64,000 nucleotides of DNA, from the NCBI RefSeq assembly GCF_900107845.1, contig NZ_FNRM01000003.1:62001-126000 (forward strand), written 5' to 3'. Shown here piece by piece: positions 16,882-26,300 of this stretch (its first letter is position 1; each line of letters begins with the position of its first letter). A program made the translations under genes and the position numbers. The notes beneath the pieces are model-generated. The model saw only the letters and a list, made by a program, of their open reading frames with translations. It had not been told where the DNA came from and did not search any database. Source of the DNA: Alkalimonas amylolytica. GTDB lineage: Bacteria; Pseudomonadota; Gammaproteobacteria; Enterobacterales; Alteromonadaceae.

Positions 16882-17310
16882 CTACAGCCATCCAAGCTTC
16901 CTTACTTTTGCTTCCCTGTAAAGAAGTGCAGAAGCTGCTGCAACAACCAACGTAAAAGCTATGTAATCAAAAGCCTCCTTGAAACCGATCGAGAACAGCA
17001 TACTCAACAGGAAAACCAAGAGCAGAGAGAGACTTGCCAAAGCAGCCTCTTTTATGCGAATGCCAGCCAGCAAAAAAACACCGAGCACAATCTCCAGAAA
17101 GGTTACTAAATAGCCCAAGATATCAGACACTACTCTAGGGAACCAAGGGTTTAAAGTAGCTGTATACTCCAAAAAGTTATCAAAGTCTCCCCAAACAACA
17201 CCAAGGTTTCCAACTGGTCCCAAGAGCCCTAAACGATCAGCAACTACCCATAAATACATCACTCCCAAGAAAACGCTTATAAAAATAAAGCTTCCCTTTT
17301 TAATACCCAT
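16882..17310 (-). CDS. DoxX-family membrane protein
   Basis: 142 residues from the ATG at 17310, which has AAGGGGG 6 nt upstream; an in-frame ATG at 17328 has no such site. Four hydrophobic helices are visible: FIFISVFLGVMYLWV, a second around DILGYLVTFLEIVLGVFLLAG, a third in ALASLSLLLVFLLSMLF, and a fourth near YIAFTLVVAAASALL. This layout and the GxFLLAG motif fit the DoxX-like family, whose members are small inner-membrane proteins linked to quinone or thiol redox chemistry. It appears as a single-gene unit. The exact role is unknown. Confidence 0.6.
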   Translation of the reverse strand: MGIKKGSFIFISVFLGVMYLWVVADRLGLLGPVGNLGVVWGDFDNFLEYTATLNPWFPRVVSDILGYLVTFLEIVLGVFLLAGIRIKEAALASLSLLLVFLLSMLFSIGFKEAFDYIAFTLVVAAASALLYREAKVRKLGWL

Positions 17311-17511
17311 AATGTCCCCCTTTCCCATACATCATATATTTTCTGGACCATAAACTTTCGGAAAAAAATATCGCTGTCGTGCACTGAATATTGCGAGGTT
17401 AAGCTCAATAGCAGAGAGTAGACACAGCAAGGTAAAGTGCTCTAACCCTAATATGTTCGGTTTCAGTTCTTTTTGTTGGGTGTTGCTCAAGCATAATTCG
17501 AACCTGCATTG

Positions 17512-17730
17512 TCAATGCATACTAGCAGCGCTTTTCATTGTGTCGGCCTCTTTTAGTACATCAAGCTTAAATAACTGAATATATACCTCCTCATCTTTGA
17601 AATAATTATCCAGAATGACCTGAGGCTCAATGAACATCCCTTCAATGCCATCTTGCCTGCCCTGAACATATCCATCTGTGTATATCTTATGGAGTAATTT
17701 TAACAGCCTATCTATTTCACTCATAGTCAC
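17512..17730 (-). CDS. Small hypothetical protein
   Basis: 72 residues from GTG 17730 (an ATG is 6 nt further in). The sequence is polar and mostly helical, with YVQGRQDGIEG in the middle and an acidic KDEEVY segment. I do not recognise the family. A 15-bp palindrome (TGCATTG-T-CAATGCA, 17505-17519) overlaps the stop codon. It lies alone between the DoxX gene and glgP, in AT-rich DNA. It may not be a real gene. Confidence 0.35.
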   Translation of the reverse strand: MTMSEIDRLLKLLHKIYTDGYVQGRQDGIEGMFIEPQVILDNYFKDEEVYIQLFKLDVLKEADTMKSAASMH

Positions 17731-18145
17731 GCCATTTTATTTAAAAATGCACCCACCCCAAACGGCTCAGAAAACAGAGTCCATGCGATACTTCATAGAG
17801 CCACTCTCAGGCGAAATGCAAGCAAAAAGAACAACAAACCATACCACAATTCATAACAATAAATTGTGATAATTAGGTGATATTTTTATGCTAAAGGCAT
17901 CAAGTGACATTTAGGTTAATGAAGCGTTCAACAAACAATGCAATGAGCGCTTCTGTAGCCGGGAAATGTAGTAAAAATGTATCTTCACAAACAGATCAAA
18001 CTGAGAGTGATACTCTTTCTGCTCACTGTTACAAAACGTGGTCAGTAGATCCATCCGTGCATTGTTCGAGGAAGTCAGCGTTATATGCCAAAAGCCCCGG
18101 CTTGAAACCGGGGACATGATGAGACCTCTGAGCTTCAATCTCGTT
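17731..18145. other. AT-rich intergenic region downstream of glgP
   Basis: 415 bp with short overlapping frames on both strands but no credible gene. It contains an inverted repeat CACAATT...AATTGTG (17845-17868) and the glgP terminator at 18090-18113. Nothing else recognisable was seen. Confidence 0.5.
18090..18113 (-). terminator. Intrinsic terminator of glgP
   Basis: On the minus strand CCCCGG-TTTCAAG-CCGGGG is followed by CTTTT, about 33 bp after the glgP stop codon. Confidence 0.8.
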
Positions 18146-20632
18146 TCAATCTACCTTGCAAGGAGTTAATTGCCAGACCCGGTCCACGTAATCCTGGATG
18201 GAGCGATCCGAGGTAAACTTGCCAACGCAGGCGGTGTTCATGATGGCTTTTTTCGCCCAACCGGCTTTATCGCGGTACCAGCCATCGATTTGCTGTTGCG
18301 CCGCCTGATAGCCTTCAAAATCGGCCAGCACCAGATAAGGATCGCCACCTTCCAGCAAGCTGTGCTTAATGGCCGCGAGCTCGCCCGGTTTGCCCGGCGT
18401 GAAGTAATCGGTTTCCAACCAGTCTAAAATGGCTTTGATCTCCGGGTTGTTGTGGTAGTAATCCCGGCTGTGGTAGCCACTTTGACGCAGCGCTTTGACT
18501 TCATCGACCGTTAAACCAAAGATGGCGATGTTGTCCTCGCCCACTTCCTCGGCAATCTCGATGTTGGCGCCATCCAAAGTACCCACCGTGATGGCACCGT
18601 TTAACGCCAGCTTCATATTGCCGGTACCGGACGCTTCTTTACCGGCGGTGGAGATTTGCTCCGACACATCGGCCGCCGGGATCATCTTCTCGGCCAGCGT
18701 CACCCGGTAGTTCGGCATAAAGACCACTTTGATGCGATCTTTCACCCGCTTATCGTGGTTGATTTTCTCGGCTACCTTGTTGATGGCATAGATGATCTCT
18801 TTCGCCAGCTTGTAGCCAGGCGCGGCCTTGGCACCAAAAATAAATACCCGTGGTACCATGTCGTAATCCGGATTTTGCAAAATGCGACGGTACAGCGCCA
18901 GAATATGCAGCAGGTTCAGGTGCTGGCGTTTGTATTCATGCAACCGCTTTATTTGAATATCAAAAATAGCCGCTGGATCCACTGCAACACCGGTCAGATC
19001 CTGAATGACTTTAGCCAGATCTGCCTTATTCTGCTGCTTGATGGCCATAAAGTCATCCTGCACCTTAGGATCATTGGCATAGGCAGCCAGCTTGGACAAC
19101 TGCTTTAAATCGGTTGGCCAGTCGGTGCCCACCAGCCGATCCAGCATCGAGGACAGCCGTGGATTGCAGGCTTTTAACCAGCGGCGTGGCGTCACGCCAT
19201 TGGTGACATTGGTGAATTTCTCCGGCCACAGTGCCACCATCTCCGGGAACAAATCGGATTGCACCAGCTTGGAGTGCACTTCGGCCACGCCATTGACCCG
19301 GAAGGAGCCCACCACCGACAAATGTCCCATCCGCACCATCGGCTCATGGCCTTCTTCGATGATGGAGAGTTTGCGTTTTTTGTCGTTATCGCCCGGCCAG
19401 CGCACATCCACCTGCTCCAGCAAGAAACGACGATTGATTTCGTAAATGATTTCCAGGTGGCGCGGCAATACTTTTTCAAACATCCGCACCGACCAGCTTT
19501 CCAGCGCTTCCGGCAGCAAGGTATGGTTGGTGTAGGCAAACACCTGCTGACAAATACCCCAGGCTTCATCCCAGTGCATATCAGCGCGGTCCACCAGAAT
19601 ACGCATCAGCTCCGGGATAGCGACCGCTGGGTGGGTGTCGTTCAGCTGAATGACCACTTGCTCTGGGAACTTGCTCCAGTTATCGCCGTGGGCGCGTTTG
19701 TAGCGGCGAATAATGTCTTTTAACGAGCAAGAGCAGAAGAAATACTGTTGGATCAGTCGCAGCTCCTTGCCTGCTTCGGTTTCATCGTTCGGATACAGTA
19801 CTTTGGAGATGGTTTCTGCTTCAATGTTTTCGCGCGATGCATCGATGTAGCCACCCGAGTTGAAGACGTCCCAGTTAAAAAAGTCACTGGCCCGGCTTTC
19901 CCACAGCCGCAATACATTGACCGAGCTGCCCTGATAACCAACCACCGGAATATCCCAGGGGACCCCTTTGATGATACGACCCGGATGCCAGACTTTTTTC
20001 ATCCGGCCTTGCAAGTCGTACACGGTTTCAACATAGCCATAGACTGAGATTTCCTGCACCGACTCCGGCCGGCAAATCTCCCACGGATTGCCGTATTCGC
20101 GCCAGCTGTCGGGTCGCTCAATTTGCCGCCCGGCCTGAAAATCCTGCTTGAACAAGCCATGCTCGTAATGAATGCCATAACCTACAGCTGGCAGGTTCAT
20201 GGTGGCCAGCGAGTCAATAAAGCAGGCGGCAAGACGGCCTAAGCCACCATTGCCAAGCGCCATGTCTTCTTCCTGGTCTTCCAGCTCGGCGATATCATGC
20301 CCAAGCTCAGCCAGTGCCTGCTTGGCTGGCTGGTACAAGCCGAGGTTGTGCAGGTTGTTGCTGAATAACCGGCCCATCAGGTATTCCAGGCTAAAATAGT
20401 GTACCGCCCGGGTATCCTGTTCGTAGTGCTCGCGCTGTGTCGTTCGTAAACCATCAAAGACGGATTCATTCACAGCAGCACAGGTCGCCCGCCACCAGGC
20501 TTGCGGGCTGGCTTTGTTGACATCCGTGCCCAGGGTCGCATGCAGATGACGTACGATTCGCTCTTTCAGCTGCTCAGCCGTTAGCTGCAAGGCGGCAGAA
20601 GTCGGTTTTTTGGAAGTAGTTTTCTTAGTCAT
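18146..20632 (-). CDS. glgP: Glycogen/maltodextrin phosphorylase
   Basis: Releases glucose-1-phosphate from alpha-1,4-glucans using PLP as cofactor, in the cytoplasm. The chain (828 residues) has the usual landmarks: [17 protein letters not shown] near the N-terminus, [39 protein letters not shown], and the PLP-lysine region [19 protein letters not shown] with [10 protein letters not shown] behind it. Length is close to E. coli GlgP (815). ATG 20632 is chosen because AGGA lies 6-7 nt upstream; a TTG two codons earlier is also open. It is downstream of pgm, which interconverts its product with glucose-6-phosphate. About 220 bp separate the two genes. Confidence 0.95.
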   Translation of the reverse strand: MTKKTTSKKPTSAALQLTAEQLKERIVRHLHATLGTDVNKASPQAWWRATCAAVNESVFDGLRTTQREHYEQDTRAVHYFSLEYLMGRLFSNNLHNLGLYQPAKQALAELGHDIAELEDQEEDMALGNGGLGRLAACFIDSLATMNLPAVGYGIHYEHGLFKQDFQAGRQIERPDSWREYGNPWEICRPESVQEISVYGYVETVYDLQGRMKKVWHPGRIIKGVPWDIPVVGYQGSSVNVLRLWESRASDFFNWDVFNSGGYIDASRENIEAETISKVLYPNDETEAGKELRLIQQYFFCSCSLKDIIRRYKRAHGDNWSKFPEQVVIQLNDTHPAVAIPELMRILVDRADMHWDEAWGICQQVFAYTNHTLLPEALESWSVRMFEKVLPRHLEIIYEINRRFLLEQVDVRWPGDNDKKRKLSIIEEGHEPMVRMGHLSVVGSFRVNGVAEVHSKLVQSDLFPEMVALWPEKFTNVTNGVTPRRWLKACNPRLSSMLDRLVGTDWPTDLKQLSKLAAYANDPKVQDDFMAIKQQNKADLAKVIQDLTGVAVDPAAIFDIQIKRLHEYKRQHLNLLHILALYRRILQNPDYDMVPRVFIFGAKAAPGYKLAKEIIYAINKVAEKINHDKRVKDRIKVVFMPNYRVTLAEKMIPAADVSEQISTAGKEASGTGNMKLALNGAITVGTLDGANIEIAEEVGEDNIAIFGLTVDEVKALRQSGYHSRDYYHNNPEIKAILDWLETDYFTPGKPGELAAIKHSLLEGGDPYLVLADFEGYQAAQQQIDGWYRDKAGWAKKAIMNTACVGKFTSDRSIQDYVDRVWQLTPCKVD

Positions 20633-20852
20633 TGCCAATCCTGTTGGTTAGAAGCTCACCTGACTTGCATCGCACCAGCAATAAAATGCATCTTCAATAG
20701 GGTGCTAGCTAAGCTTAGCTTGTCGCCAAGCTCAGACAAGTGAAAGATTTCCTGCTATTAAATGTAAAAAGATTACAAAAAACAAGGCAGGAATACGTTT
20801 GCAGTGGCATTGACAATAAATTATCGTAAGAATATTACAATATTTAGTGCCC

Positions 20853-22502
20853 TCAGTCCCTGATTGTGGCAAAAACAGCATCGACAAAGGCTTTGGCATC
20901 GGCTTCGAGCCGGGCCATGTGCTTGGCATCAACAAAGCTTTCCAGATAAATTTTGTAGGCATTTTCGGTACCAGAGGGCCGGGCAGCAAACCAACCATTT
21001 TTGGTGACCACTTTTACTCCACCAATGCCAGCCTGATTGCCAGGCGCTTTAGTCATCACCGCCAATATGGCATCGCCGGCCAATTCGGTTTGCGCCACAC
21101 TGCTGGTATCCAGTTGCTTCAATGCCTGCTTTTGCGACGGGCTGGCAGCTGCATCCAGGCGCCGGTACAAAGGACTGCCCAGTTCTTTGGTCAACGCCTG
21201 GTACTGCAAGTATGGATCAACCCCCGTTTTGGCCAGCATCTCGGCCGCTAGCAGCCCCAGGATAAAACCGTCTTTGTCAGTGCTCCAGGTCGAGCCATCA
21301 AAGCGCAGAAAACTGGCACCGGCACTTTCTTCACCACCAAAAGCAACACTGCCATCGGCCAGGCCATCGACAAACCATTTAAAGCCAACCGGCACTTCAT
21401 ACAGGCTGCGCCCACGCGCGGCTACCACCCGGTCAATCAAAGCGCTGGACACCAGGGTTTTGCCAATCTTAAGCTCGGTTGACCAGGCTGGCCGGTTGCT
21501 AAGCAGGTAGTTGATGGCCACTGCCAGATAATGATTTGGGTTCATCAGGCCACCACTGCGGGTAACAATGCCGTGACGGTCAAAGTCCGGGTCATTGCCA
21601 ATGGCTATGTCGTATTGATCTTTTAATTGGATCAGATGACTCATGGCATAGGCCGACGAGCAGTCCATGCGGATCACCCCGTCTTTGTCCAGCGGCATAA
21701 AGCCAAAAGTCGGATCGACCTTTTCATTCACTACCGTTAAATCCAGGCCATAACGTTTGACGATGACCGGCCAGTACGCAATGCCAGAGCCGCCCAGAGG
21801 GTCGACAGCAATACGAATGCCGGCTTTTGCGATGGCGGCCATATCCACCACCTGCTGCAAATCCTCAACATAAGGCGCTATGTAATCAAACGCTTCGCAC
21901 AAAGGCGATGCCAATGCCTGCTCAAAGGATACGCGCTTTACGCCGCTTAGATCGGCTGCTATCAACTGATTGGCTCGCTGCTGAATAGCATCCGTCACGT
22001 CGGTATCCGCCGGGCCACCATGTGGCGGGTTGTACTTGATACCACCATCTTGCGGCGGATTATGCGATGGGGTTATCACCAAACCATCGGCTTGGTCGGC
22101 CTGTGTTTTGTTGTGGCAAATAATGGCATGAGATATCACAGGGGTTGGGGTAAACCCCTGCCCTTGCTGAATACGTACCCGAACACCATTGGCTACCAGC
22201 ACCTGCAGCACGGAAGCAAATGCTGGCTCCGATAAAGCATGAGTATCCTTGCCTACAAACAAAGGTCCGTTTATGCCCGCTTGCTGTCGGTACTCGGCCA
22301 CTGCCTGGCTAATCGCCAGCAGATGCGGCTCATTAAACGCATGCGCTAGAGCACTGCCGCGATGGCCTGAGGTCCCGAAGCTGACCTGATGCTGCGGATT
22401 GGCAGCATCGGGTTTCAGTTCGTAATAGCTGCTGACCAACTGACACACATTGATCAGCTGATCCTGGCTGGCAACCTGGCCGGCACTCGGGTGAACAGAC
22501 AT
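20853..22502 (-). CDS. pgm: Phosphoglucomutase, alpha-D-glucose specific
   Basis: Interconverts glucose-1-phosphate and glucose-6-phosphate through a phosphoserine. The active-site loop [17 protein letters not shown], the metal-binding [11 protein letters not shown] and the phosphate-binding [13 protein letters not shown] near the C-terminus are all present. Length is 549 residues (E. coli Pgm 546) from the ATG at 22502, which has GGAAG upstream; the frame stays open for 41 more codons but those overlap seqA. The start is 11 nt after the seqA stop, giving the seqA-pgm operon known in enterics, here followed by glgP. Confidence 0.96.
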   Translation of the reverse strand: MSVHPSAGQVASQDQLINVCQLVSSYYELKPDAANPQHQVSFGTSGHRGSALAHAFNEPHLLAISQAVAEYRQQAGINGPLFVGKDTHALSEPAFASVLQVLVANGVRVRIQQGQGFTPTPVISHAIICHNKTQADQADGLVITPSHNPPQDGGIKYNPPHGGPADTDVTDAIQQRANQLIAADLSGVKRVSFEQALASPLCEAFDYIAPYVEDLQQVVDMAAIAKAGIRIAVDPLGGSGIAYWPVIVKRYGLDLTVVNEKVDPTFGFMPLDKDGVIRMDCSSAYAMSHLIQLKDQYDIAIGNDPDFDRHGIVTRSGGLMNPNHYLAVAINYLLSNRPAWSTELKIGKTLVSSALIDRVVAARGRSLYEVPVGFKWFVDGLADGSVAFGGEESAGASFLRFDGSTWSTDKDGFILGLLAAEMLAKTGVDPYLQYQALTKELGSPLYRRLDAAASPSQKQALKQLDTSSVAQTELAGDAILAVMTKAPGNQAGIGGVKVVTKNGWFAARPSGTENAYKIYLESFVDAKHMARLEADAKAFVDAVFATIRD

Positions 22503-22513
22503 AAAGCTCTTCC

Positions 22514-23077
22514 TTATAGTAAATCGCGAATTTGTTCGGCTTCCGTGTCGCTGTAGCCAAGCTTTAAGGCGGCCTCGGTCAGCATCATTTTTTTCCGGGT
22601 AGTGTTGGAGTTGGTAATAACCCAAAAATCACTATCCGGAATGGCTTTAGGGTTGGTGCTGCTGCCCGATTGCAGCAACTCACTGTCGCTACGGCCAAAG
22701 TACTGACGATCACGGCCTTTAATCTCCAACACCTTGGCAAATTGCTTGGGATGGGTTTTGGCCAGCGCCGATAAAATCAACAAAAAACGACCAACAATGC
22801 TCGATTCTGCCTGCAAATCCTGCCGGCTAATACGATCAAATACCGAGCCTGTGACGCTTTGCTTGCTATCATCTGGCTGTTTTTTACTGGCCATGTTGTG
22901 TTGCTCGACCGCTTCGGTTTTGGCCGACGCTGTAGCGCCGGTTTCGAGCGCCGGTACAACAGCGTCGGCCGAACCTAACAGCAAACGACGCAGGATCTGT
23001 GAGGCACTCTCACCAATTTGCTGGGTCTGACTGGCAATGTACTGGTACAACCCTTCATCAATTTCAATGGTTTTCAT
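22514..23077 (-). CDS. seqA: Replication initiation negative regulator SeqA
   Basis: 187 residues (E. coli SeqA 181). The N-terminal oligomerisation domain [14 protein letters not shown]...[12 protein letters not shown] is typical. After a linker, the C-terminal domain that binds hemimethylated GATC carries [11 protein letters not shown] and the [18 protein letters not shown] stretch. It sequesters newly replicated oriC and organises DNA behind the fork. It is coupled to pgm downstream and divergent from ybfF, with about 160 bp between their starts. Confidence 0.95.
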   Translation of the reverse strand: MKTIEIDEGLYQYIASQTQQIGESASQILRRLLLGSADAVVPALETGATASAKTEAVEQHNMASKKQPDDSKQSVTGSVFDRISRQDLQAESSIVGRFLLILSALAKTHPKQFAKVLEIKGRDRQYFGRSDSELLQSGSSTNPKAIPDSDFWVITNSNTTRKKMMLTEAALKLGYSDTEAEQIRDLL

Positions 23078-23239
23078 GCATTTGGCCTGTTACGGAACGA
23101 TGGGATCTTCTGTCTTTGGCCATTATATAAAGCCACCAGAGCAGATACCAGCCTGTATCGTCTGCTCGCTCGTTTCTGCTACCATATACCACAATTGCAT
23201 TTAGCCCAATGCTCCGGGCACAAAAGTCACAGGATTGTC

Positions 23240-24004
23240 ATGAAACTTTTCACAGAGCAGCGCGGCAGTGGCCCCTATCTGGTATTACTGCACGGTCTTT
23301 TTGGTAGCCAAGACAACCTGGCGGGTATTGCCCGCGTTGCAGAGCCATACTTTACCGTACTCAGTATTGATTTGCCGAACCATGGCCGCTCACCGCACGT
23401 TGACAGCATGAATTACCCGCAGATGGCCCAGGCTGTCCTGGACAGCTTGCCGGCTGATGCCAGCAGTTTTTATCTGCTCGGTCACTCCATGGGTGGTAAA
23501 ACGGCCATTCAATTGGCTTTAATGGCTCCTGATCGGGTGAAGGCCTTGCTGGTTGCCGACATTGCGCCGGTGCAATACGACGATCGCCACAGCGGCATTA
23601 TAGACGCCATGCAGAGTGTGCGACTGGAAAGCCTGAGTTCACGCCAGGATGCAGATCAACAACTGGCCCGCTCTATCCAGGAAGCAGGCGTACGGCAGTT
23701 CTTGTTGAAGAATCTGGTCAAAGAAGGCGGGCAATTTCAATGGCGCTGCAACCTGCCGGTGATCGCACGATGCTATCCACAGGTGCTGGCGGCACCAGAA
23801 GGCGCTCCTTATACCGGGCCAGTGCTCTTTATCAAAGGTGCAAACTCCAATTACATTGAAGCCGAACATCAAAGCGCGATTCAAGCCCTGTTGCCACAAG
23901 CCAAAGCTAAAGTCATTCATGGCGCCGGCCATTGGTTGCATGCGGAAAAACCGGCGGCATTTAATAAAATTGTGTTGGATTTCTTGCAAGCTCAGACGGT
24001 CTAA
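23240..24004 (+). CDS. ybfF: Alpha/beta-hydrolase esterase YbfF
   Basis: 254-residue alpha/beta-hydrolase. The oxyanion-hole motif is LLHGLFGSQDNL, the nucleophile elbow GHSMGG carries the catalytic serine, and GAGHWLHAEKP near the end supplies the histidine. YbfF acts on short acyl esters including acyl-CoA thioesters in E. coli; its physiological role is unclear. The frame is open from 23018, but the ATG at 23240 begins the conserved MKLFTEQ-type N-terminus and the earlier part overlaps seqA. The seqA/ybfF divergent order matches that of other gammaproteobacteria. Confidence 0.92.
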   Translation: MKLFTEQRGSGPYLVLLHGLFGSQDNLAGIARVAEPYFTVLSIDLPNHGRSPHVDSMNYPQMAQAVLDSLPADASSFYLLGHSMGGKTAIQLALMAPDRVKALLVADIAPVQYDDRHSGIIDAMQSVRLESLSSRQDADQQLARSIQEAGVRQFLLKNLVKEGGQFQWRCNLPVIARCYPQVLAAPEGAPYTGPVLFIKGANSNYIEAEHQSAIQALLPQAKAKVIHGAGHWLHAEKPAAFNKIVLDFLQAQTV

Positions 24005-24062
24005 TTGTGCAGTTTCCCAACAATGAATTTGTGATAAAACAAGAAATTCCTGCTCACTTTAT

Positions 24063-24070
24063 GCTATAGT
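24063..24070 (+). promoter_or_regulatory. Candidate extended -10 element
   Basis: TGCTATAGT (24062-24070) fits an extended -10 (TGnTATAGT) about 32 bp before the DUF2788 start. No good -35 is visible 17 bp upstream. Confidence 0.3.
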
Positions 24071-24101
24071 GCCGCCGTTTTTTTCTGGCGGTGTGCGCAT
24101 T

Positions 24102-24320
24102 ATGGGTTACGATATTGAGTTGTACGAATCGCTGGCACTGTGGATTGGCCTGGCCGTGTTGTTTTTCTTTATCGGCATGGCGATTCAAGATGTGTTAAAG
24201 CGAGGCAAAGTGCCGCTGTTTGGCCGGATTTTTGTCTGGATTGTGCTGTTTACCGGTTGTGCTGGTTTTATTGCCAAAGGCATTATCCAGTTTTTTTACG
24301 AAACACAAGGACTGGGTTGA
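24102..24320 (+). CDS. DUF2788 small membrane protein
   Basis: 72 residues from the ATG at 24102 (start MGYDIELYESLALW). Two transmembrane helices are visible: ALWIGLAVLFFFIGMAI and FVWIVLFTGCAGFIAKGII, joined by a basic loop. This is the DUF2788 pattern; function unknown. Its TGA overlaps the ATG of the next gene (TGATG), so the two are coupled. A longer in-frame start at 24069 is unlikely. Confidence 0.8.
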   Translation: MGYDIELYESLALWIGLAVLFFFIGMAIQDVLKRGKVPLFGRIFVWIVLFTGCAGFIAKGIIQFFYETQGLG

Positions 24321-24592
24321 TGGCTAAAAGCAGTAGCGATCGGACAACACCTGATTTGTTTGCGCAGGAAAAACGCCCAGGTCGCCCTCGCACCAATCTG
24401 TTACCGCGCCAGGAACAATTAAAGTTTAATAAGCGCAATCAGGTAAAACGCGATCGGGAAAAAGGCTTGAAGCGTATTGAGTTTAAAGTGCCTGCTGAGC
24501 TATATCAGCAGCTATCCAAGGCAGCAGAGCAAGCGCAATTGACCCGTAGCGCTTATCTGGAGCAGGTTTTAACCAGAGTTTTAATCAAGTAA
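24320..24592 (+). CDS. ybfE: YbfE-type ribbon-helix-helix protein
   Basis: 90 residues. A basic, disordered N-terminus (EKRPGRPRTNLLPR, an AT-hook-like GRPR) leads into IEFKVPAELYQQLSKAAEQAQLTRSAYLEQ split around a ribbon-helix-helix fold. YbfE is known as a LexA-regulated protein in E. coli, and its neighbour is normally fldA, as here. No LexA box was found upstream in this window. DNA binding is likely; the targets are unknown. Confidence 0.8.
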   Translation: MAKSSSDRTTPDLFAQEKRPGRPRTNLLPRQEQLKFNKRNQVKRDREKGLKRIEFKVPAELYQQLSKAAEQAQLTRSAYLEQVLTRVLIK

Positions 24593-24605
24593 AAGGCATG
24601 CATCT

Positions 24606-25136
24606 ATGGCAACTGTAGGTATTTTTTTCGGCAGTGATACCGGCAACACCGAGCACATCGCCAAAATGATCCAGAAAGAGCTGGGCAAGCAGCTGGTGGA
24701 AGTGCGGGATATCGCCAAAAGCAGCAAAGAAGACATCGCCAACTTCGATCTCTTACTGCTGGGTATCCCCACCTGGTACTACGGTGAAGCTCAGTGCGAC
24801 TGGGATGATTTTTTTCCGGAGCTTGAAGCCATCGACTTTACCGACAAACTGGTCGCTATTTTTGGCTGCGGTGATCAAGAGGATTACGCCGAATATTTCC
24901 TGGATGCGATGGGTACGTTGCGCGATATTATTGAACCTAAAGGTGCCATTCTGGTTGGCTTTTGGCCAACCGAAGGCTATGACTTTGTCGCTTCCAAAGC
25001 TCTGGCCGATGACAACCATTTCGTTGGCCTCGGCATTGATGAAGATCGTCAACCAGAACTGACCGAGCAACGGGTGAAAGCCTGGTGCAAGCAAATCTAC
25101 AACGAAATGTGCTTACAAGAGCTGGAAGGCTTGTAA
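24606..25136 (+). CDS. fldA: Flavodoxin
   Basis: 176-residue long-chain flavodoxin carrying FMN for low-potential electron transfer (for example to IspG/H, MetH, BioB). The phosphate-binding loop GSDTGNTEHIAK is at the N-terminus; the FMN-stacking regions are GIPTWYYGEAQCDWDD and GCGDQEDYAEYF. It lies 13 bp after ybfE and ends in a strong hairpin. The fur gene is 0.7 kb downstream, as in many gammaproteobacteria. Confidence 0.95.
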   Translation: MATVGIFFGSDTGNTEHIAKMIQKELGKQLVEVRDIAKSSKEDIANFDLLLLGIPTWYYGEAQCDWDDFFPELEAIDFTDKLVAIFGCGDQEDYAEYFLDAMGTLRDIIEPKGAILVGFWPTEGYDFVASKALADDNHFVGLGIDEDRQPELTEQRVKAWCKQIYNEMCLQELEGL

Positions 25137-25147
25137 AGCGATACAGT

Positions 25148-25175
25148 AAGGGCATGCAACGCATGCCCTTTTGCT
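25148..25175. terminator. Terminator between fldA and DUF4442 gene
   Basis: Perfect 10-bp arms AAGGGCATGC and GCATGCCCTT with a 3-nt loop (25148-25170), followed by TTGCTT on the plus strand. It could serve both convergent genes. Confidence 0.8.
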
Positions 25176-25179
25176 TGGT

Positions 25180-25656
25180 TTATCGGGCAGAGCGTTTCTT
25201 ACGGACATAAACAGTGCGATTCACTTCGCAAACAATATCACCGCTTTGATCTTTAATGTGCACTAAAAACTCCGGAAAATGCTTATCACCATCCTCTGTC
25301 GCTGCTTTTATATCCGCCAACACTGCATCCGATAACCAGAACTCCGCCGTTAGCGCCCCTCGTCCCGGCGCAATAAAGTCAATATCGGCTTTTTTATCCC
25401 AGACATGATAATCGCTGCCCAAGGCTCCCATGATCATTAACGGATAGATCGGATCCGTCATCGAAAACATCGAGCCGCCAAACTGACTTTGATTGATGTT
25501 CTTTGTCCAGGGTCTCGATTTGAGTCGTACCCGGACATAGCAAAAATCGTCCCGGATGGTCTCGACCTTAATACCACTAAAAAAAAATGGTGGCCACAGA
25601 TTCAGCAACCGCTTCATCAACCCTGGCTTCATTGCCCACTGCATCCGCGCCCTCAA
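25180..25656 (-). CDS. DUF4442 hotdog-fold protein
   Basis: 158 residues with a hotdog thioesterase-like pattern: a hydrophobic N-terminal helix (LMKRLLNLWPPFFFSGI), QSQFGGSMFSMTDPIYPLMIM as the central helix, then strands ADIDFIAPGRG and DIVCEVNRTVYVRKK. This is the DUF4442 family, related to acyl-CoA thioesterases; no catalytic assignment is possible from sequence. It is convergent with fldA and divergent from fur. Confidence 0.8.
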   Translation of the reverse strand: MRARMQWAMKPGLMKRLLNLWPPFFFSGIKVETIRDDFCYVRVRLKSRPWTKNINQSQFGGSMFSMTDPIYPLMIMGALGSDYHVWDKKADIDFIAPGRGALTAEFWLSDAVLADIKAATEDGDKHFPEFLVHIKDQSGDIVCEVNRTVYVRKKRSAR

Positions 25657-25752
25657 CTGGTATGACCTGATGCAGCTATTTTACCTGAGCTGGACGACAG
25701 TGCAAGTTTGGTATCAGCTGCTCAATGGCTAAGCAGATGGCTGAATTAGCAT

Positions 25753-25780
25753 TTGATTAAAGCTGCAATGGCTTTATAAT
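25753..25780 (+). promoter_or_regulatory. sigma-70 promoter of fur
   Basis: TTGATT (25753-25758) and a perfect TATAAT (25775-25780) with 16-bp spacing, 30 bp upstream of the fur ATG. Confidence 0.7.
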
Positions 25781-25810
25781 CGAAGCAATGTTGACTAACT
25801 GAAGCATGCT

Positions 25811-26248
25811 ATGACTGATCACAATACCGAACTTCGCAAAGCGGGCCTTAAAGTGACCCTGCCGCGCGTAAAAATTCTGGAGATCCTGCAGGATCCGAAC
25901 AATCAGCATATCAGTGCCGAAGATGTGTACAAACTGCTGCTGGAGTCCGGTGAAGACATTGGTCTGGCGACCGTGTACCGGGTACTGAATCAGTTTGATG
26001 ATGCAGGCATCTTAACCCGCCATCATTTCGAAGGTGGTAAGTCTGTGTTCGAACTGACTGGCAACAGCCATCATGATCATCTGGTTTGTCTGAACTGTGG
26101 CCGGGTAATTGAATTTGAAGACGACACCATAGAGCGCAAACAGTTGGAAATAGCCACTAAAAATGGCCTAAAACTAACCAATCACAGCTTGTATTTGTAC
26201 GGTGAGTGCGAACAAAAGAACATCTGTCCGCACAATACTGACAACTAA
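25811..26248 (+). CDS. fur: Ferric uptake regulator Fur
   Basis: 145 residues, the usual length. The winged-helix DNA-binding half runs from LRKAGLKVTLPRVKILEIL to YRVLNQFDDAGIL. The metal sites are visible as HHHFEGGKSVFE-type and HHDHLVCLNCG residues, with a second CxxC-like pair reduced to CEQKNIC near the end. With Fe2+ it represses iron-uptake genes. A good promoter lies directly upstream and an intrinsic terminator downstream, so it is monocistronic. No obvious Fur box was seen at the promoter. Confidence 0.96.
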   Translation: MTDHNTELRKAGLKVTLPRVKILEILQDPNNQHISAEDVYKLLLESGEDIGLATVYRVLNQFDDAGILTRHHFEGGKSVFELTGNSHHDHLVCLNCGRVIEFEDDTIERKQLEIATKNGLKLTNHSLYLYGECEQKNICPHNTDN

Positions 26249-26272
26249 GCTACTCCAAACAGTTGTAATAAC

Positions 26273-26300
26273 AAGGCCTTATTCTGCAGAGGCCTTTTTT
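26273..26300 (+). terminator. Intrinsic terminator of fur
   Basis: AAGGCCT (26273-26279) and AGGCCTT (26290-26296) with a 10-nt loop, followed by a run of T. The right part lies inside the 3' end of the convergent DUF218 gene, whose stop codon (26279-26281) is in the hairpin. Confidence 0.85.

Noticed and set aside
17904-18119. Plus-strand 71-residue frame near the glgP terminator
   Set aside because: Overlaps an antisense frame of similar length and the terminator; composition is not protein-like and no ribosome-binding site is seen.
19092-19723. Long antisense frames within glgP
   Set aside because: They mirror a GC-rich conserved gene, with skewed residue composition; shadows of the real reading frame.
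20853-22625. 590-residue version of Pgm
   Set aside because: The first 41 codons overlap seqA; the conserved N-terminus and GGAAG site put the start at 22502.
23018-24004. 328-residue version of YbfF
   Set aside because: The extra N-terminus runs through the seqA coding and promoter region; conserved start is at 23240.
24005-24101. LexA box upstream of DUF2788/ybfE
   Set aside because: YbfE is LexA-controlled in E. coli, but no CTGT-N8-ACAG match was found here.
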